Positions 15,837 to 25,974 are shown, numbered from the stretch's first letter. The stretch is 64,000 nt of DNA from Patescibacteria group bacterium (GCA_023229665.1 JALNYW010000001.1:248001-312000); one strand, 5' to 3'. The notes: generated by a model from the sequence alone, not told the origin. Made by a program: numbers and translations.

Positions 15837-18776
15837 TTATTCAGTTTCCTTAGGTTCCAGCTTTTGGCGCCATGCGCTGCCGAAGCTTGAGTTCTCCTTC
15901 TTTTCAATGGCCGCGCGCAGCTTCGTGAGACCTTCAACGGCCTTAAGCTGTGCCTCGTTTGTGCTCCCGGTTTCCTTGATCGTCTTTTCAAGATTCGTGA
16001 GTTTTTCGATATACGCTTCGATGACGCCATTGCGGCTCTTGTCGGTGAACCCGGCGCGCTTTGCGTTGACGAGGATTTCGGGAATATTTTTTTCAGCGGC
16101 CATTTTTAAGAAGTCATCTTGCTGCTTCTGACCCATGTCCGAGTACTTCTTCATGCCCATTTCGAATCGCTTTAAGCCGGAATCCACCTGCGCCCTTGTC
16201 GCGTCCGCGCCGCCGATCTTTGGCTTGTACACCGTGATGGTTTTGCCTTCCTTCGTTGGATGCGGTTCTTCGACGGGTTCCATCTTGAAATCCGCAAGAT
16301 TGGAAAGCTCCGCATCCGTAGCGTTGGCATAAGCCTTCCAAACGTCCTCGTCCTTGTTTTGGAAGACTTTTTCCGCATCCACCTGTTCGATCATCTTTTC
16401 GATATTGGCGATGTTCTTCGGATCCGCGTTAAACGCGCTCTGGACCTGTTTCGCGGATTCGCTCATGACCGGGTTCATGTCCTTCCTGTTGAACATGCGC
16501 GCCTTCCCCTTCTCGTTCTTGCCGATCATCATGTCCGCCATCTCCTGGCGGCTCACGTTCTTCCCTGCCGCAATTTGGCCGTTCATGTACTTCTCGACCA
16601 TCTCGAAATTTTCCTTCGTTCCCTTGTCGGTAATCTTATCTTTCAAGGATTCCATCTTCGCTCGGTCAAAGCCTTCGATCTTGCCGTCCTTGTCTTTCTT
16701 AAGCGCCTTGCCCTCTTCCATCATGGAAACGAACAAATCCACGTCGCCCTTGGCCTGGTCCGACATGCCGTTGAGGGCTTTCTTGTCGGACAAAAGCGTT
16801 TTCGCCATGTCCAGCCGGTCCGGATTGAGCTGTGGGTTCTTTTTGTACTGCTCCTCGATGCTGCGGACCATATCCTCGTCGCCCATAGCTTTGGCCGTGC
16901 TCATGGCCTGACCCAAGAATTCGCTCTGGCGCTTCGCGACATCGCGGTCCGCCTCTTGGGAAGCGCGGCTCTTGATCTTGCGGTCTTCGTCCGCGACCTT
17001 GCTCGTGAGTTCCGCGATCTTCGGCTCGTCTTTTGCCTTCTTGGCCGCGTCCAAATCTTTTTGGAGCTGGCTGATATTGCTCTTGGCTGCGAACTCCGCA
17101 ATTTTGCCGGGCATGAGCTCGTCCTTCATCGCCTGCGCGTTCTTCGGTGCGGCGCGTTCCATCTGCTGCTGCGCGTATGCGGCACGCTGGCCTTTGGTCG
17201 CGAGGGCTGAAGCCGGAGTCGCTGCGGCCATGATCGCGCGCTGTTGCGGCGTCATCTTTTCCAAACCCGCCTGGTATTCTTTCGCCTCCTGCTCGTCGAG
17301 ACGCTTGTTGCGCGTCATGATGTCGGTCAAAGGCTTGCGAACGAATGAGCGCAGAATCGGGATTTGTCCGACCGTAGCCGCGGCCGCCGTTGCGGCACGG
17401 CCGGAAATATCGGCACGGCGATCGATATAACGCGCGGCGCCACGTCCGCCATAATACGCGCCCAAAAATGGAGCCGTTGCCGCCAAAGAGCCGAGCGCGC
17501 GAGAGGCGGAGGCCGTCCTCTTCGCAAAGCTGCCAAGCGTATCGCTCACCTGGCCGCTGACCTGCACGGCCGCATCCAAGCCCATGAGCATCAAGGTGAT
17601 GCCGATGATGAATGAGGCGATGTCTTGGCTGTTGCCGATGGTCGTCAAGAACGTTACCGTCGGGTTGGAAACGTTGAATTTAAGCGCCGGAGCCAATCCG
17701 CCGTCCCCGACGGAGTTTTGCGTGATCGCGAATGTCAGCCATAAGAAGAACGCCATCACCGGACCGCCGGTAATCATGGCGGAGAGGCGTTGCCAGTACT
17801 TACCCGTAAAGCTGTCCAAGCCCTTCTGCAAACGTCCCGGCAATGCCGTGGCGAACAGGGCAATTGGCGACAAGATGAGCGCGAGCCACAGTCCGACGAT
17901 GCGGAAAATGAGGTAGCCCACCATGATAACGACGACGCCGAGCGAGATCGATAACATGAAAATGGCGAGCATGATCGCCAAAATGAGGTTCATCGAGTCA
18001 ACGCTCCCGGCCGGAATCCCCGAGTTCGCGGCGGCCGTGGCAACGGCATCGGTTCCCGCGGCGGCACTGGTCGGTGCAAGCTTTAATACCTGCTCCATCT
18101 TCAAGGCGGACACCAAGTTGCCCGGACCGGCTTGAGCAAAGGCGTTCACGAATGTGAGCATGATCACCTGCGAGAAGTCGATCAGCAACAAAATCAGCAC
18201 GCGCGAGAAGTTGATAAGTACGGCCATCAATAACAGCTTCGGCAAGACGCGCTTGTAATGGAAATTGCCTTCGTCGTATCCGATGATGGTCGCGAATGCC
18301 GAGACGAGCAGCACCACGATAAAGAACATGTTGCAGATGTCGCGCACGATGACCCAGCCACGCGCCACCACGACCGTTCCCCCGAAATCGTTATAACTTG
18401 CGAACGCGATCAGGATATCCACCATGAATACAAGGATGCGTCCGAGCAAGCTCGCAATGAGAAGGAGGATTTCGGCGATGACGTTGAAGAAAAGACAGCG
18501 GCCGGCTCCAAGGACGCTCGTGCGCGATTCCGGATCACATAAAGTCGGGTCGGCGCCGGAGATGGCCGGCGGATCCGGAAGGGTCTCCGGATCTACGGCC
18601 GGGGTTTCCGTTTCCGCTGCCGGAGGTTCGACAGGTTGCGCGTGCGCATACGGAGTGGCGATCGGAGCCAAGGTCGCGAGCCCGATCACAACCAACAAAG
18701 ACAGGGCAAGGAATGGCTTCCAAGAACGCCAAGAAAAACGGTGCGTATGCGACACAGGCATAATCGCGGACATCAT
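15837..18776 (-). CDS. VirB6/TrbL-like polytopic membrane protein with long helical tail
   Basis: A 979-residue protein: signal-like helix (about 17-47, ending YAHAQP), then about six or seven membrane helices (115-420), including LLLIASLLGRILVFMVDIL and the LVLPKL-type loop. This arrangement is typical of VirB6/TrbL-like proteins of CPR loci. The C-terminal 550 residues are charged, helical and coiled-coil rich. It is the first gene of the operon running down to comF. It likely forms the membrane channel part; the tail may reach a cytoplasmic partner. Confidence 0.75.
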   Translation of the reverse strand: MMSAIMPVSHTHRFSWRSWKPFLALSLLVVIGLATLAPIATPYAHAQPVEPPAAETETPAVDPETLPDPPAISGADPTLCDPESRTSVLGAGRCLFFNVIAEILLLIASLLGRILVFMVDILIAFASYNDFGGTVVVARGWVIVRDICNMFFIVVLLVSAFATIIGYDEGNFHYKRVLPKLLLMAVLINFSRVLILLLIDFSQVIMLTFVNAFAQAGPGNLVSALKMEQVLKLAPTSAAAGTDAVATAAANSGIPAGSVDSMNLILAIMLAIFMLSISLGVVVIMVGYLIFRIVGLWLALILSPIALFATALPGRLQKGLDSFTGKYWQRLSAMITGGPVMAFFLWLTFAITQNSVGDGGLAPALKFNVSNPTVTFLTTIGNSQDIASFIIGITLMLMGLDAAVQVSGQVSDTLGSFAKRTASASRALGSLAATAPFLGAYYGGRGAARYIDRRADISGRAATAAAATVGQIPILRSFVRKPLTDIMTRNKRLDEQEAKEYQAGLEKMTPQQRAIMAAATPASALATKGQRAAYAQQQMERAAPKNAQAMKDELMPGKIAEFAAKSNISQLQKDLDAAKKAKDEPKIAELTSKVADEDRKIKSRASQEADRDVAKRQSEFLGQAMSTAKAMGDEDMVRSIEEQYKKNPQLNPDRLDMAKTLLSDKKALNGMSDQAKGDVDLFVSMMEEGKALKKDKDGKIEGFDRAKMESLKDKITDKGTKENFEMVEKYMNGQIAAGKNVSRQEMADMMIGKNEKGKARMFNRKDMNPVMSESAKQVQSAFNADPKNIANIEKMIEQVDAEKVFQNKDEDVWKAYANATDAELSNLADFKMEPVEEPHPTKEGKTITVYKPKIGGADATRAQVDSGLKRFEMGMKKYSDMGQKQQDDFLKMAAEKNIPEILVNAKRAGFTDKSRNGVIEAYIEKLTNLEKTIKETGSTNEAQLKAVEGLTKLRAAIEKKENSSFGSAWRQKLEPKETE

Positions 18777-18901
18777 ATCATATATTTAGGAGGTGCGGAT
18801 GTGCATTTCTCGGTGTGGATGAGAGCGTGCGAAAGACGACGAGTCGAGACTTGTTAGATGCGAAAATGCGTGTTAGATTCAGATTCGATTATCTCAGTAC
18901 C

Positions 18902-20389
18902 ATGTCGTCCCCGTCCGTCAATTTTATCGGCTCGAATTACGACCAGTCCGCCCGGCGCAAAAGCTGGATGCTGGTCGGCGTTTTTTCTATTTTGGTCACT
19001 CTGATTTCCGCGGCGGGCGCGGCCGCGTCCTATCGCTCGGTACAATCCGGCAACAGCGTGGTGGACGAATTCGTGCGTCTGCCGGTTATCGGCGACATCC
19101 GGTCTTTGGTATTCGGCGGTCCTGAAGCGCCCTTGGCCATCGCCCCCGGCGTAAAGCGCGACGACAATAAGATGAATATCCTCCTGCTCGGCATCGGCGG
19201 CGCGGGACATGACGGCTCGTTGCTGACGGACTCGATTATCTTCGCCTCGGTTGATTTAAAGGAGAAGCGCGTCGGATTGGTGTCTATTCCGCGTGACACC
19301 GCGTGGAAACGCGCGGACGGAACCTACGAAAAAATCAACTCCGTCCATGCCTGGGAAGAACAGGACCACCCGGGAGAAGGCGCCGTCCGCACAGCCAAGA
19401 AATTCGCCGAAGCTTTTGATACGCATATCGATCACGTCGTGCGCATCGACTTCCGTGGGTTCGTCGCGTTCATTGACGCGCTCGGCGGCATCGACATCAA
19501 TGTCGAGCGCGGATTCACCGATGCCGAATATCCGACGGAAGATGATTTGTACCAAACGATTTCTTTCAAGAAGGGCCAGCAGCGCATGGATGGTGCCACG
19601 GCGCTGATGTATGTCCGTTCTCGCCATGGAAACAACGGCGAAGGCGGTGATTTCGCGCGCGCCCGCCGCCAGCAATTGGTTTTGCAAGCCGTTCGCGAAC
19701 GCCTGATGTCGTTGAACACGCTCAGCGATCCGAATAAGCTCGGGAACATCTATTCCGCGATCACGCGCCACGTGCAAAGCGATTTGTCTCCGTGGGATGC
19801 GTTCCGCCTCGCGCCGATGATCCAGGATTTCAGCCGCGACAAAATCGCTTCGCACGTGATCACTGATGCCCCGGATGGCGAGCTCGTCTCCACTAATCTT
19901 AATAATAACTACCTCCTTTTTCCAAAGGGCGGAGATTGGACGCGTATCAAGTCCTTGATTTCCGATCCGTTCCTGACGGACGAAGAGCTTGAAGCTAAAG
20001 TCCCCTCTTTGGCTAAGGTTGAAGTAAAAAACGGCACGACCCGCACCGGTTTGGCGTATGATGTCACCAATGCGCTGATGCTCCAGGGTTTTGATTCCAT
20101 GGTCGCCGGCAATGCCTTGAAGCGTACGTACAAAAAGACCTTGGTCTTTGACTTGACAGGCGGCAAAAAAACTGTAGAGTTAGCCAAGTTACGCAATTCA
20201 CTCGATGCGGACCTCGCTTTAACCGAAGCCACATCAACCAAGATGAATGACGGCAAAGTCTATCGCGCCGTGTATGCAGAACAGCTAAGCAAGGAAATCA
20301 TCCTGAATGAACAGACGGATTTCCTCGTGATCTTGGGCGAGTCCGCGTATCCTTTCGTTGAAACCTATGCCACACAAACGCAACCGTGA
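18902..20389 (+). CDS. LytR-CpsA-Psr (LCP) family cell-wall glycopolymer ligase
   Basis: A 495-residue protein: N-terminal membrane helix (about 20-42), then the LCP domain with NILLLGIGGAGHDG, LTDSIIFASVDL, LVSIPRDTAW, INSVHAW, GGIDINVERGF and YVRSRH, the phosphate-handling residues of the family. A LytR C-terminal domain starts at about 365 (AKVEVKNGTTRTGLAYDV). It attaches glycopolymers to peptidoglycan outside the membrane. The start at 18902 has GATTAT 9 nt upstream. The 3' end overlaps der by 23 nt. Confidence 0.9.
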   Translation: MSSPSVNFIGSNYDQSARRKSWMLVGVFSILVTLISAAGAAASYRSVQSGNSVVDEFVRLPVIGDIRSLVFGGPEAPLAIAPGVKRDDNKMNILLLGIGGAGHDGSLLTDSIIFASVDLKEKRVGLVSIPRDTAWKRADGTYEKINSVHAWEEQDHPGEGAVRTAKKFAEAFDTHIDHVVRIDFRGFVAFIDALGGIDINVERGFTDAEYPTEDDLYQTISFKKGQQRMDGATALMYVRSRHGNNGEGGDFARARRQQLVLQAVRERLMSLNTLSDPNKLGNIYSAITRHVQSDLSPWDAFRLAPMIQDFSRDKIASHVITDAPDGELVSTNLNNNYLLFPKGGDWTRIKSLISDPFLTDEELEAKVPSLAKVEVKNGTTRTGLAYDVTNALMLQGFDSMVAGNALKRTYKKTLVFDLTGGKKTVELAKLRNSLDADLALTEATSTKMNDGKVYRAVYAEQLSKEIILNEQTDFLVILGESAYPFVETYATQTQP

Positions 20390-21848
20390 CCTCCCTATCG
20401 TGGCTGTTGTCGGACGCACGAACGTCGGTAAATCCACCTTGTGGAATAAGCTGACGGAAAGCGGCCGTGCCGTCGTAAGCAAAGAGGAGCACACGACACG
20501 CGACCGTAACTTCGGCCGCGTGTTATGGAAAGGCGCGTCTTTCCTGTTGGTCGATACCGGCGGCATGGACACGCAATCGGATGAAATCGGCGAAGGCATC
20601 CGCCGCCAAGCCGAACTCGCGATCCATGATGCGGATCTCGTCTTGTTCGTCGTGGATGCGCAGATGGGCGTGATGCCGCAGGATTTGGAATTGGCCCGCC
20701 TCGTTCAGAAGGCGAAGAAACCGGTTTGGCTCGTCGCGAACAAGGTCGACACGCTCAAATACCTTCCGCAGGCTTCGGACGCTTCACTCTACCGCTTGAA
20801 CCTTGGCGAACCGCAGGCCGTCAGCGCAGCCACGGGTTTGGGCGTCGGCGACTTATTGGACAGCGTTTATGTTGAGTTGGACCGTCTCGGAAAACCGCCG
20901 TTGCCCGCTGAGGACGCGGAAGGGTTGAAACTGGTCCTCGTCGGCCGTCCGAACGTCGGCAAGTCGTCTTTGGTGAACGCGATCCTCGGCGAAGAGCGTG
21001 TGATCGTTTCGGCCATCGCCCACACGACGCGCGAACCTCAGGACACGGAATTCGAATACGAAGGCAAGAACGTCGTGATCGTGGATACGGCCGGTATGCG
21101 CCAGCGCTCCAAGATTACGAAGGGCGTTGAAGAGGCCGGAATTGAGCGTAATATGGGCGCCGTTCACCGCGCCGACGTGGCTTTGCTCGTGTTTGATGCC
21201 ACGCAAGATCCGACGTCGCAGGACCGCCACTTGGCCGGCATGCTTGAAGAGTCACACAAAGGGTTGATCTTGGTTGCGAACAAGTGGGATTTGGCTGAAG
21301 ACAAGGACTCGAACAGCGCGAAGCGCTATGAAGCGTTGATCCGCCAGCTCTTCCCTTTCTTGGACTGGGCTCCGATGGTGTTCGTGTCTGCGAAAACGGG
21401 CTTGCGCGCCGCCGGTTTGGTGGAGACGGCCTTCAAGGTCCAGGAAGAGCGCTATCGCCACATTGATTACAATGCCGTGAACCGTTTGTTGAAGGCCACC
21501 ATCAAAAAGATGAAGCCGCTCGCGAGCTATGGCCCTAAGTCACCGCGCATTTTCGATGCGGCCCAGATCAGCCACGCGCCGCCGACGTTCTTGATCACCG
21601 TCCACGGAGACAAGGAAAACCTGCACCCGAACTGGCTTAAATTCTTTGAAAAGCGTTTGCGTGAGAAATTCCATTTCACCGGCACGCCAATCGTGGTGAA
21701 AGTCCGCCATTTGCCGCTGGCCAAGACCATCAAGAAGCACAATATCCAGGGTCCGGGTATGGAAGCGGTGGCTGGCAAGATTCGTGAGAAGAAGAAGTTG
21801 GTCAACCAGACCATGCGCCGCCAAAAGCACGGTGGGCGTCGGTACTAA
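20367..21848 (+). CDS. der: Ribosome-assembly GTPase Der (EngA)
   Basis: A 493-residue protein with two consecutive GTPase domains: first VVGRTNVGKSTLWNKL and DTGGMD; second LVGRPNVGKSSLVNAIL, DTAGMRQRSKI and NKWDLAE. A C-terminal KH-like domain follows (FLITVHGDKENLHPNWLKF). Der matures the large ribosomal subunit. ATG 20367 is chosen over a TTG nine bases earlier. It is translationally overlapped with the LCP gene. Confidence 0.95.
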   Translation: MPHKRNRDLPIVAVVGRTNVGKSTLWNKLTESGRAVVSKEEHTTRDRNFGRVLWKGASFLLVDTGGMDTQSDEIGEGIRRQAELAIHDADLVLFVVDAQMGVMPQDLELARLVQKAKKPVWLVANKVDTLKYLPQASDASLYRLNLGEPQAVSAATGLGVGDLLDSVYVELDRLGKPPLPAEDAEGLKLVLVGRPNVGKSSLVNAILGEERVIVSAIAHTTREPQDTEFEYEGKNVVIVDTAGMRQRSKITKGVEEAGIERNMGAVHRADVALLVFDATQDPTSQDRHLAGMLEESHKGLILVANKWDLAEDKDSNSAKRYEALIRQLFPFLDWAPMVFVSAKTGLRAAGLVETAFKVQEERYRHIDYNAVNRLLKATIKKMKPLASYGPKSPRIFDAAQISHAPPTFLITVHGDKENLHPNWLKFFEKRLREKFHFTGTPIVVKVRHLPLAKTIKKHNIQGPGMEAVAGKIREKKKLVNQTMRRQKHGGRRY

Positions 21849-21849
21849 T

Positions 21850-21928
21850 CAAATACCAAGTAGCAAGTATCAGGGCGGCCTCAAAAGGGCCGCTCTTGCT
21901 ATTTGATATTTGATACTTGATACTTGCC
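21850..21928. repeat. Inverted heptad repeat arrays around a GC hairpin
   Basis: Left arm units TCAAATA-CCAAGTA-GCAAGTA, a core hairpin GCGGCC-TCAAAAG-GGCCGC, then right arm CTTGCTA-TTTGATA-TTTGATA-CTTGATA. The arms are approximate reverse complements. The array ends in two GATACT boxes just before the pth start, so it may carry both the der terminator and the pth promoter. Confidence 0.65.
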
Positions 21929-21930
21929 GC

Positions 21931-22509
21931 ATGAAACTCATCGTCGGTCTCGGAAATCCGGGCAAAGAATACGACGGAACGCGCCATAATATTGGTTTTG
22001 AGATCCTGGAAGCGTTTTCGGCTTCGAGTGAATCGTCTTTTAAGCTCCAGAAAGATTTTAAGGCTGAAATTGCCGAGATTCGCATCGGTTCGAAAAAGGT
22101 TTTGTTGGCAATGCCGGTCACTTTCATGAATCTTTCCGGTGAGTCGGTTCGCGCGATCGCCTCTTTCTATAAACTCGCGATTGAAGATATTTTGATCGTG
22201 CATGATGAGATGGATTATGCGCCGGGCATTTTCGCGTTCTCAATTGGCAGCGGTCCGGCCGGACATAATGGCGTGGAATCTGTTCAGGAAGCGCTTGGGA
22301 CGAAAGAAGTTGCCCGTTTGCGTATCGGCGTTGGCCGTCCGACGGTAGAAGCGAAAGAAGATTACGTTTTGGGGCGCCCTTCTGCGTCTGACCGCAAATT
22401 AATCAATGGCGTGACGGAAGATGTGTGCAACGCCATGCAAGATTGGGTCATCCAGGGCTTGACAAAAGCGATGAATACGTGGAACGGGTTAAAGCGTGCT
22501 TCTTCCTAA
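21931..22509 (+). CDS. pth: Peptidyl-tRNA hydrolase
   Basis: A 192-residue protein. MKLIVGLGNPGKEYDGTRHNIGFEIL is the N-terminal signature with catalytic His and Asn; MPVTFMNLSGESV, IVHDEMD and GSGPAGHNGVESV follow. It recycles peptidyl-tRNA released from stalled ribosomes. GATACT lies about 6 nt before the ATG (leaderless promoter). It overlaps dprA by 14 nt. Confidence 0.95.
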   Translation: MKLIVGLGNPGKEYDGTRHNIGFEILEAFSASSESSFKLQKDFKAEIAEIRIGSKKVLLAMPVTFMNLSGESVRAIASFYKLAIEDILIVHDEMDYAPGIFAFSIGSGPAGHNGVESVQEALGTKEVARLRIGVGRPTVEAKEDYVLGRPSASDRKLINGVTEDVCNAMQDWVIQGLTKAMNTWNGLKRASS

Positions 22510-23395
22510 CGACATCGAATACATCACGCGCGATGATCCACGGTTTCCGCCGATGCTTTTGCAAATAGCAGATCCTCCGGCCGGTTTGTATGTGCGCGGA
22601 AATTTGAAAGACCATCCGTGCATTTCGGTGGTTGGCACCAGGCGGCTCACGTCATACGGCAAACGGGCTACGCGAGATATTGTGCAAGGCATTGTCTCAT
22701 CCGGAATGGGAATTATTTCCGGAATGGCATTCGGGATAGATGCGGAGGCCCACAAAACCGCGCTTGAGTCAGGCGGTTACACGATCGCCGTGCTTGCAAC
22801 GGGAATTGACGATGAAACCCTGTATCCGCGTGAACACGTCGCGCTCGCGAAACGCATTCTTGAATCCGGCGGCGCCATCATTTCCGAACAACCGCCCCGT
22901 TCCCCTTCGTTTAAGTATGCGTTTCCAAAACGCAATCGCCTGATCGCCGGCATGTCTCCCGCGACTTTGGTCGTGGAAGCGAGTCCGGACAGCGGCTCGC
23001 TGATCACGGCAAGATTAGCATTGGAAGAAAACCGCGAAGTGCTCGCGGTGCCCGGTTCCATTTACAGCTCCGCTTCCGACGGTTGCCACGAGTTGATCAT
23101 GCTTGGCGCGAAGCTGGTCCGAACCGCCGAGGATGTCTTGAAAACCCTTGCCTTTGACCGTCCCGAATTGATGGCCGAAAGCCGCGCTTCTTTACCCATG
23201 ACCGAAGCCGAATGCCGGGTCTATGCCGCCCTGGATTCCCCCGCCCATATCGACGATTTAGGCGAACGTTTGGGGCTGTCCGCAGCCACGATTTCGGCCA
23301 CGTTAAGCCTCCTGGATATGAAAGGCTATGTCGTCCATCAAGGCGGACAAATATGGCTAAAAAAAGCCGTTTTCGCCAAATCCTCAATTAAATGA
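22496..23395 (+). CDS. dprA: DNA processing protein DprA (Smf)
   Basis: A 299-residue protein. The Rossmann-like DprA domain shows CISVVGTRRLTSYGKR, GIISGMAFGIDAEAHKTAL, AVLATGIDDETLYPREH, ISEQPP, FPKRNRLIAGMS and SGSLITARLALEENREVLAVPG. A C-terminal winged helix follows (ERLGLSAATISATLSLLDMKG). It loads RecA on incoming single-stranded DNA. GTG start at 22496 within the pth 3' end. Together with ComF it supports natural transformation. Confidence 0.95.
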   Translation: MLLPNDIEYITRDDPRFPPMLLQIADPPAGLYVRGNLKDHPCISVVGTRRLTSYGKRATRDIVQGIVSSGMGIISGMAFGIDAEAHKTALESGGYTIAVLATGIDDETLYPREHVALAKRILESGGAIISEQPPRSPSFKYAFPKRNRLIAGMSPATLVVEASPDSGSLITARLALEENREVLAVPGSIYSSASDGCHELIMLGAKLVRTAEDVLKTLAFDRPELMAESRASLPMTEAECRVYAALDSPAHIDDLGERLGLSAATISATLSLLDMKGYVVHQGGQIWLKKAVFAKSSIK

Positions 23396-23409
23396 TATAG
23401 ATAGAACCT

Positions 23410-25962
23410 ATGCATTTGGTTATCGTTGAGTCTCCGACAAAGGCGAAGACCATCCGAAAATTCCTCGGATCGGACTACACCGTGATCGCGTCCATGGGCC
23501 ATGTCCGTGATTTGCCGGCCTCATCCGAAGAGATTCCCGCCAAGTACCGCAAGGAGGACTGGGCGAATTTGGGTGTGAACGTGGACAAGGATTTCGAACC
23601 GCTTTACATCATCTCCCCGAATAAGACGAAGACGATTTCGGAATTGAAGAAGCTTCTCAAAGACGCCGATGACATCTATCTGGCGACGGACGAAGACCGC
23701 GAAGGAGAAAGCATCAGCTGGCACCTGTTGCAGGTCTTGAAGCCGGAAGTCCCGGTCAAGCGCATGGTCTTCCACGAAATCACGAAGACCGCCATCCAAT
23801 CCGCCCTTGAACACCCGCGCGATATTGACCAAAAGCTCGTGCGCGCGCAGGAAACGCGACGCATTCTTGATCGTCTCGTCGGGTATTCCGTGTCCCCTGT
23901 CTTGTGGAAAAAGATCGCGTATGGTCTGTCCGCCGGCCGCGTGCAATCTTCCGCGTTGAAAGCCATCGTGGACCGTGAACGCTTGCGCCTCGTCTTTAAG
24001 AAAGGTTCCTATTGGGATGTTGGCGCGATGCTTGAGAAGGATAGCCATCCGCCGTTTGAAGCGAAGCTCATGTCCATCGGCGGCCAGCGTATCGCCACGG
24101 GTAAGGACTTTGATGAAAATACCGGCGCGCTTAAATCCGGCTCGGAAATGAAGCTGTTGGATGAAACCGCCGCCAAAACGGTCGCCGATAAAGTCCGCAC
24201 GGCAACATGGACCGTGAATGACGTGACGGAAAAAGAAAGCAAACGCAAAGCTCCGGCCCCGTTCACGACTTCAACCTTGCAGCAGGAAGCGAACCGCAAG
24301 CTTGGCCTCTCATCGCGCGAAACCATGCGCGTCGCCCAGGGCCTCTACGAACGCGGCCACATCACCTACATGCGTACGGACTCGGTGAACTTATCCGAGG
24401 AAGCCGTCAAAAATATCCGCGGACTCGTCTCGAATAAATACGGTGAGGAATTTTTGGGCGCGCCGCGCAATTTTGCCGCCCAGGCAGGCGCCCAGGAAGC
24501 GCACGAGGCCATCCGTCCTTCCCTTTCGTTTACGGCTCCGCAGGATATTGATTTGTCCGGCGCGGAAAAGAACGTCTATGAATTGATCTGGATGCGTACC
24601 ATCGCTTCGCAGATGAAGGACGCAGAGCAGCTCCAGGTTACGGTGGCCTTGCAGGCCGAAGATGCGGTATTTCATGCCACGGGCATGCGCATCCTCTTTG
24701 CGGGCTTCTTGCGCGCGTATGTTGAGGGCGCGGATGACGTGGAAGCCGCCTTGGAAGACCGCGAGCGTCCGTTGCCGGAGCTCAAGAAGGGCGACCAGCC
24801 GAAATGCGTTTCCGCTGATGCCGCCGGCCATGAAACCAAGCCGCCCGCGCGCTTTACGGAAGCCGCACTCATCCAGTTCATGGAAAAAGAAGGCATCGGC
24901 CGTCCTTCCACCTACGCTTCGACGATCAGCACCCTGCTCGACCGCGGATACGTCCGTAAGGCCGGTAACGCGCTCGTTCCGACCTTTACCGCCATGGCTG
25001 TGACCCAGCTCCTGGAGCGTCATTTCGGCGATTTGGTGGACGTGAAGTTCACGTCGAAGATGGAGAGCTCGCTCGACCGCATCGCGGAAGGAAAAGAAGA
25101 CTGGCTTCCCTATCTCACGAACTTTTTCTTGGGTGATAAGGGTCTGCGCGAAAAGATCAAAACCGAATTGGAAAATATCTCGCCGGAAGAAGCGAAGACC
25201 GTCGTGATGCCGACATTGGAAAAATACCGCGTGAAGGTCGGCAAATTCGGTCCGTACGTTGAATCCTCGTTGCCGAATACGGGGACGGAGATCAAGGCAT
25301 CCCTGCCTGAAGCGCTCGCGCCGGGCGACTTGGATGAAAAGGCCGTGGAAACCGTCCTTGCCGACGCGCAAAAAGGCCCGACATCCCTCGGAACCGATCC
25401 GGAAACCGGAAAGATGATTTATCTTCGCACAGGCTCTTACGGTCCGTATCTGCAGCTTGGCGAAGAAGAGGAGGGTTCCAAGGTAAAACCGAAGCGCGTC
25501 AGCATCCCAAAAAACGTTCCGTTGGAAACCCTGGACCAGAGCAAGGCCTTGCTTATCTTGTCACTCCCCCGCCTTTTGGGCGTACATGCCACCTCAGGTA
25601 AGGAGGTCCGCGCTGGAGTGGGTCGTTTCGGGCCCTATATCGTCCATGACGGCGATTTCCGCTCGCTCAAGAAGGATGATGACGTTTTGACCGTTACACT
25701 CGAACGCGCCCTTGAATTGCTCGCCATGCCTAAGGGCACGCGCGGCCGCCCATCCACGGGCAAGGAAATCGGCAAGCACCCGGATGATAATAAACCGGTT
25801 ACCATCAATTCCGGCCGTTATGGCGCCTATGTAAAACACGGCGCCGTTAACGCCACGATCCCGAAAGACATGAAGCCGGAAGACGTGACCATGGAGGAAG
25901 CCCTCAAAATCCTCTCGACGAAAAAGAAGGGAAAAACCACCCGCAAGAAAAAGACCGCCTAA
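23410..25962 (+). CDS. topA: DNA topoisomerase I
   Basis: An 850-residue type IA topoisomerase: LVIVESPTKAKTIRKFL (Toprim), DEDREGESISWHL metal site, GLSAGRVQSSALK, YMRTDSVNLSEEAV with the active-site Tyr, and GIGRPSTYASTISTLLDRGYV. After about 600 residues there are four topoisomerase C-terminal repeats of the type VGKFGPYVE, TGSYGPYLQL, VGRFGPYIV and SGRYGAYVKHG, not classic zinc ribbons. It ends in a Lys-rich tail. TATAGA lies about 10 nt before the start. It relaxes negative supercoils. Confidence 0.95.
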   Translation: MHLVIVESPTKAKTIRKFLGSDYTVIASMGHVRDLPASSEEIPAKYRKEDWANLGVNVDKDFEPLYIISPNKTKTISELKKLLKDADDIYLATDEDREGESISWHLLQVLKPEVPVKRMVFHEITKTAIQSALEHPRDIDQKLVRAQETRRILDRLVGYSVSPVLWKKIAYGLSAGRVQSSALKAIVDRERLRLVFKKGSYWDVGAMLEKDSHPPFEAKLMSIGGQRIATGKDFDENTGALKSGSEMKLLDETAAKTVADKVRTATWTVNDVTEKESKRKAPAPFTTSTLQQEANRKLGLSSRETMRVAQGLYERGHITYMRTDSVNLSEEAVKNIRGLVSNKYGEEFLGAPRNFAAQAGAQEAHEAIRPSLSFTAPQDIDLSGAEKNVYELIWMRTIASQMKDAEQLQVTVALQAEDAVFHATGMRILFAGFLRAYVEGADDVEAALEDRERPLPELKKGDQPKCVSADAAGHETKPPARFTEAALIQFMEKEGIGRPSTYASTISTLLDRGYVRKAGNALVPTFTAMAVTQLLERHFGDLVDVKFTSKMESSLDRIAEGKEDWLPYLTNFFLGDKGLREKIKTELENISPEEAKTVVMPTLEKYRVKVGKFGPYVESSLPNTGTEIKASLPEALAPGDLDEKAVETVLADAQKGPTSLGTDPETGKMIYLRTGSYGPYLQLGEEEEGSKVKPKRVSIPKNVPLETLDQSKALLILSLPRLLGVHATSGKEVRAGVGRFGPYIVHDGDFRSLKKDDDVLTVTLERALELLAMPKGTRGRPSTGKEIGKHPDDNKPVTINSGRYGAYVKHGAVNATIPKDMKPEDVTMEEALKILSTKKKGKTTRKKKTA

Positions 25963-25973
25963 GCGGTCTTTTT
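25948..25973. terminator. Bidirectional terminator overlapping the topA stop
   Basis: AAAAGACCGC-CTAA-GCGGTCTTTT; the TAA stop of topA is in the loop. Confidence 0.85.
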
Positions 25974-25974
25974 C

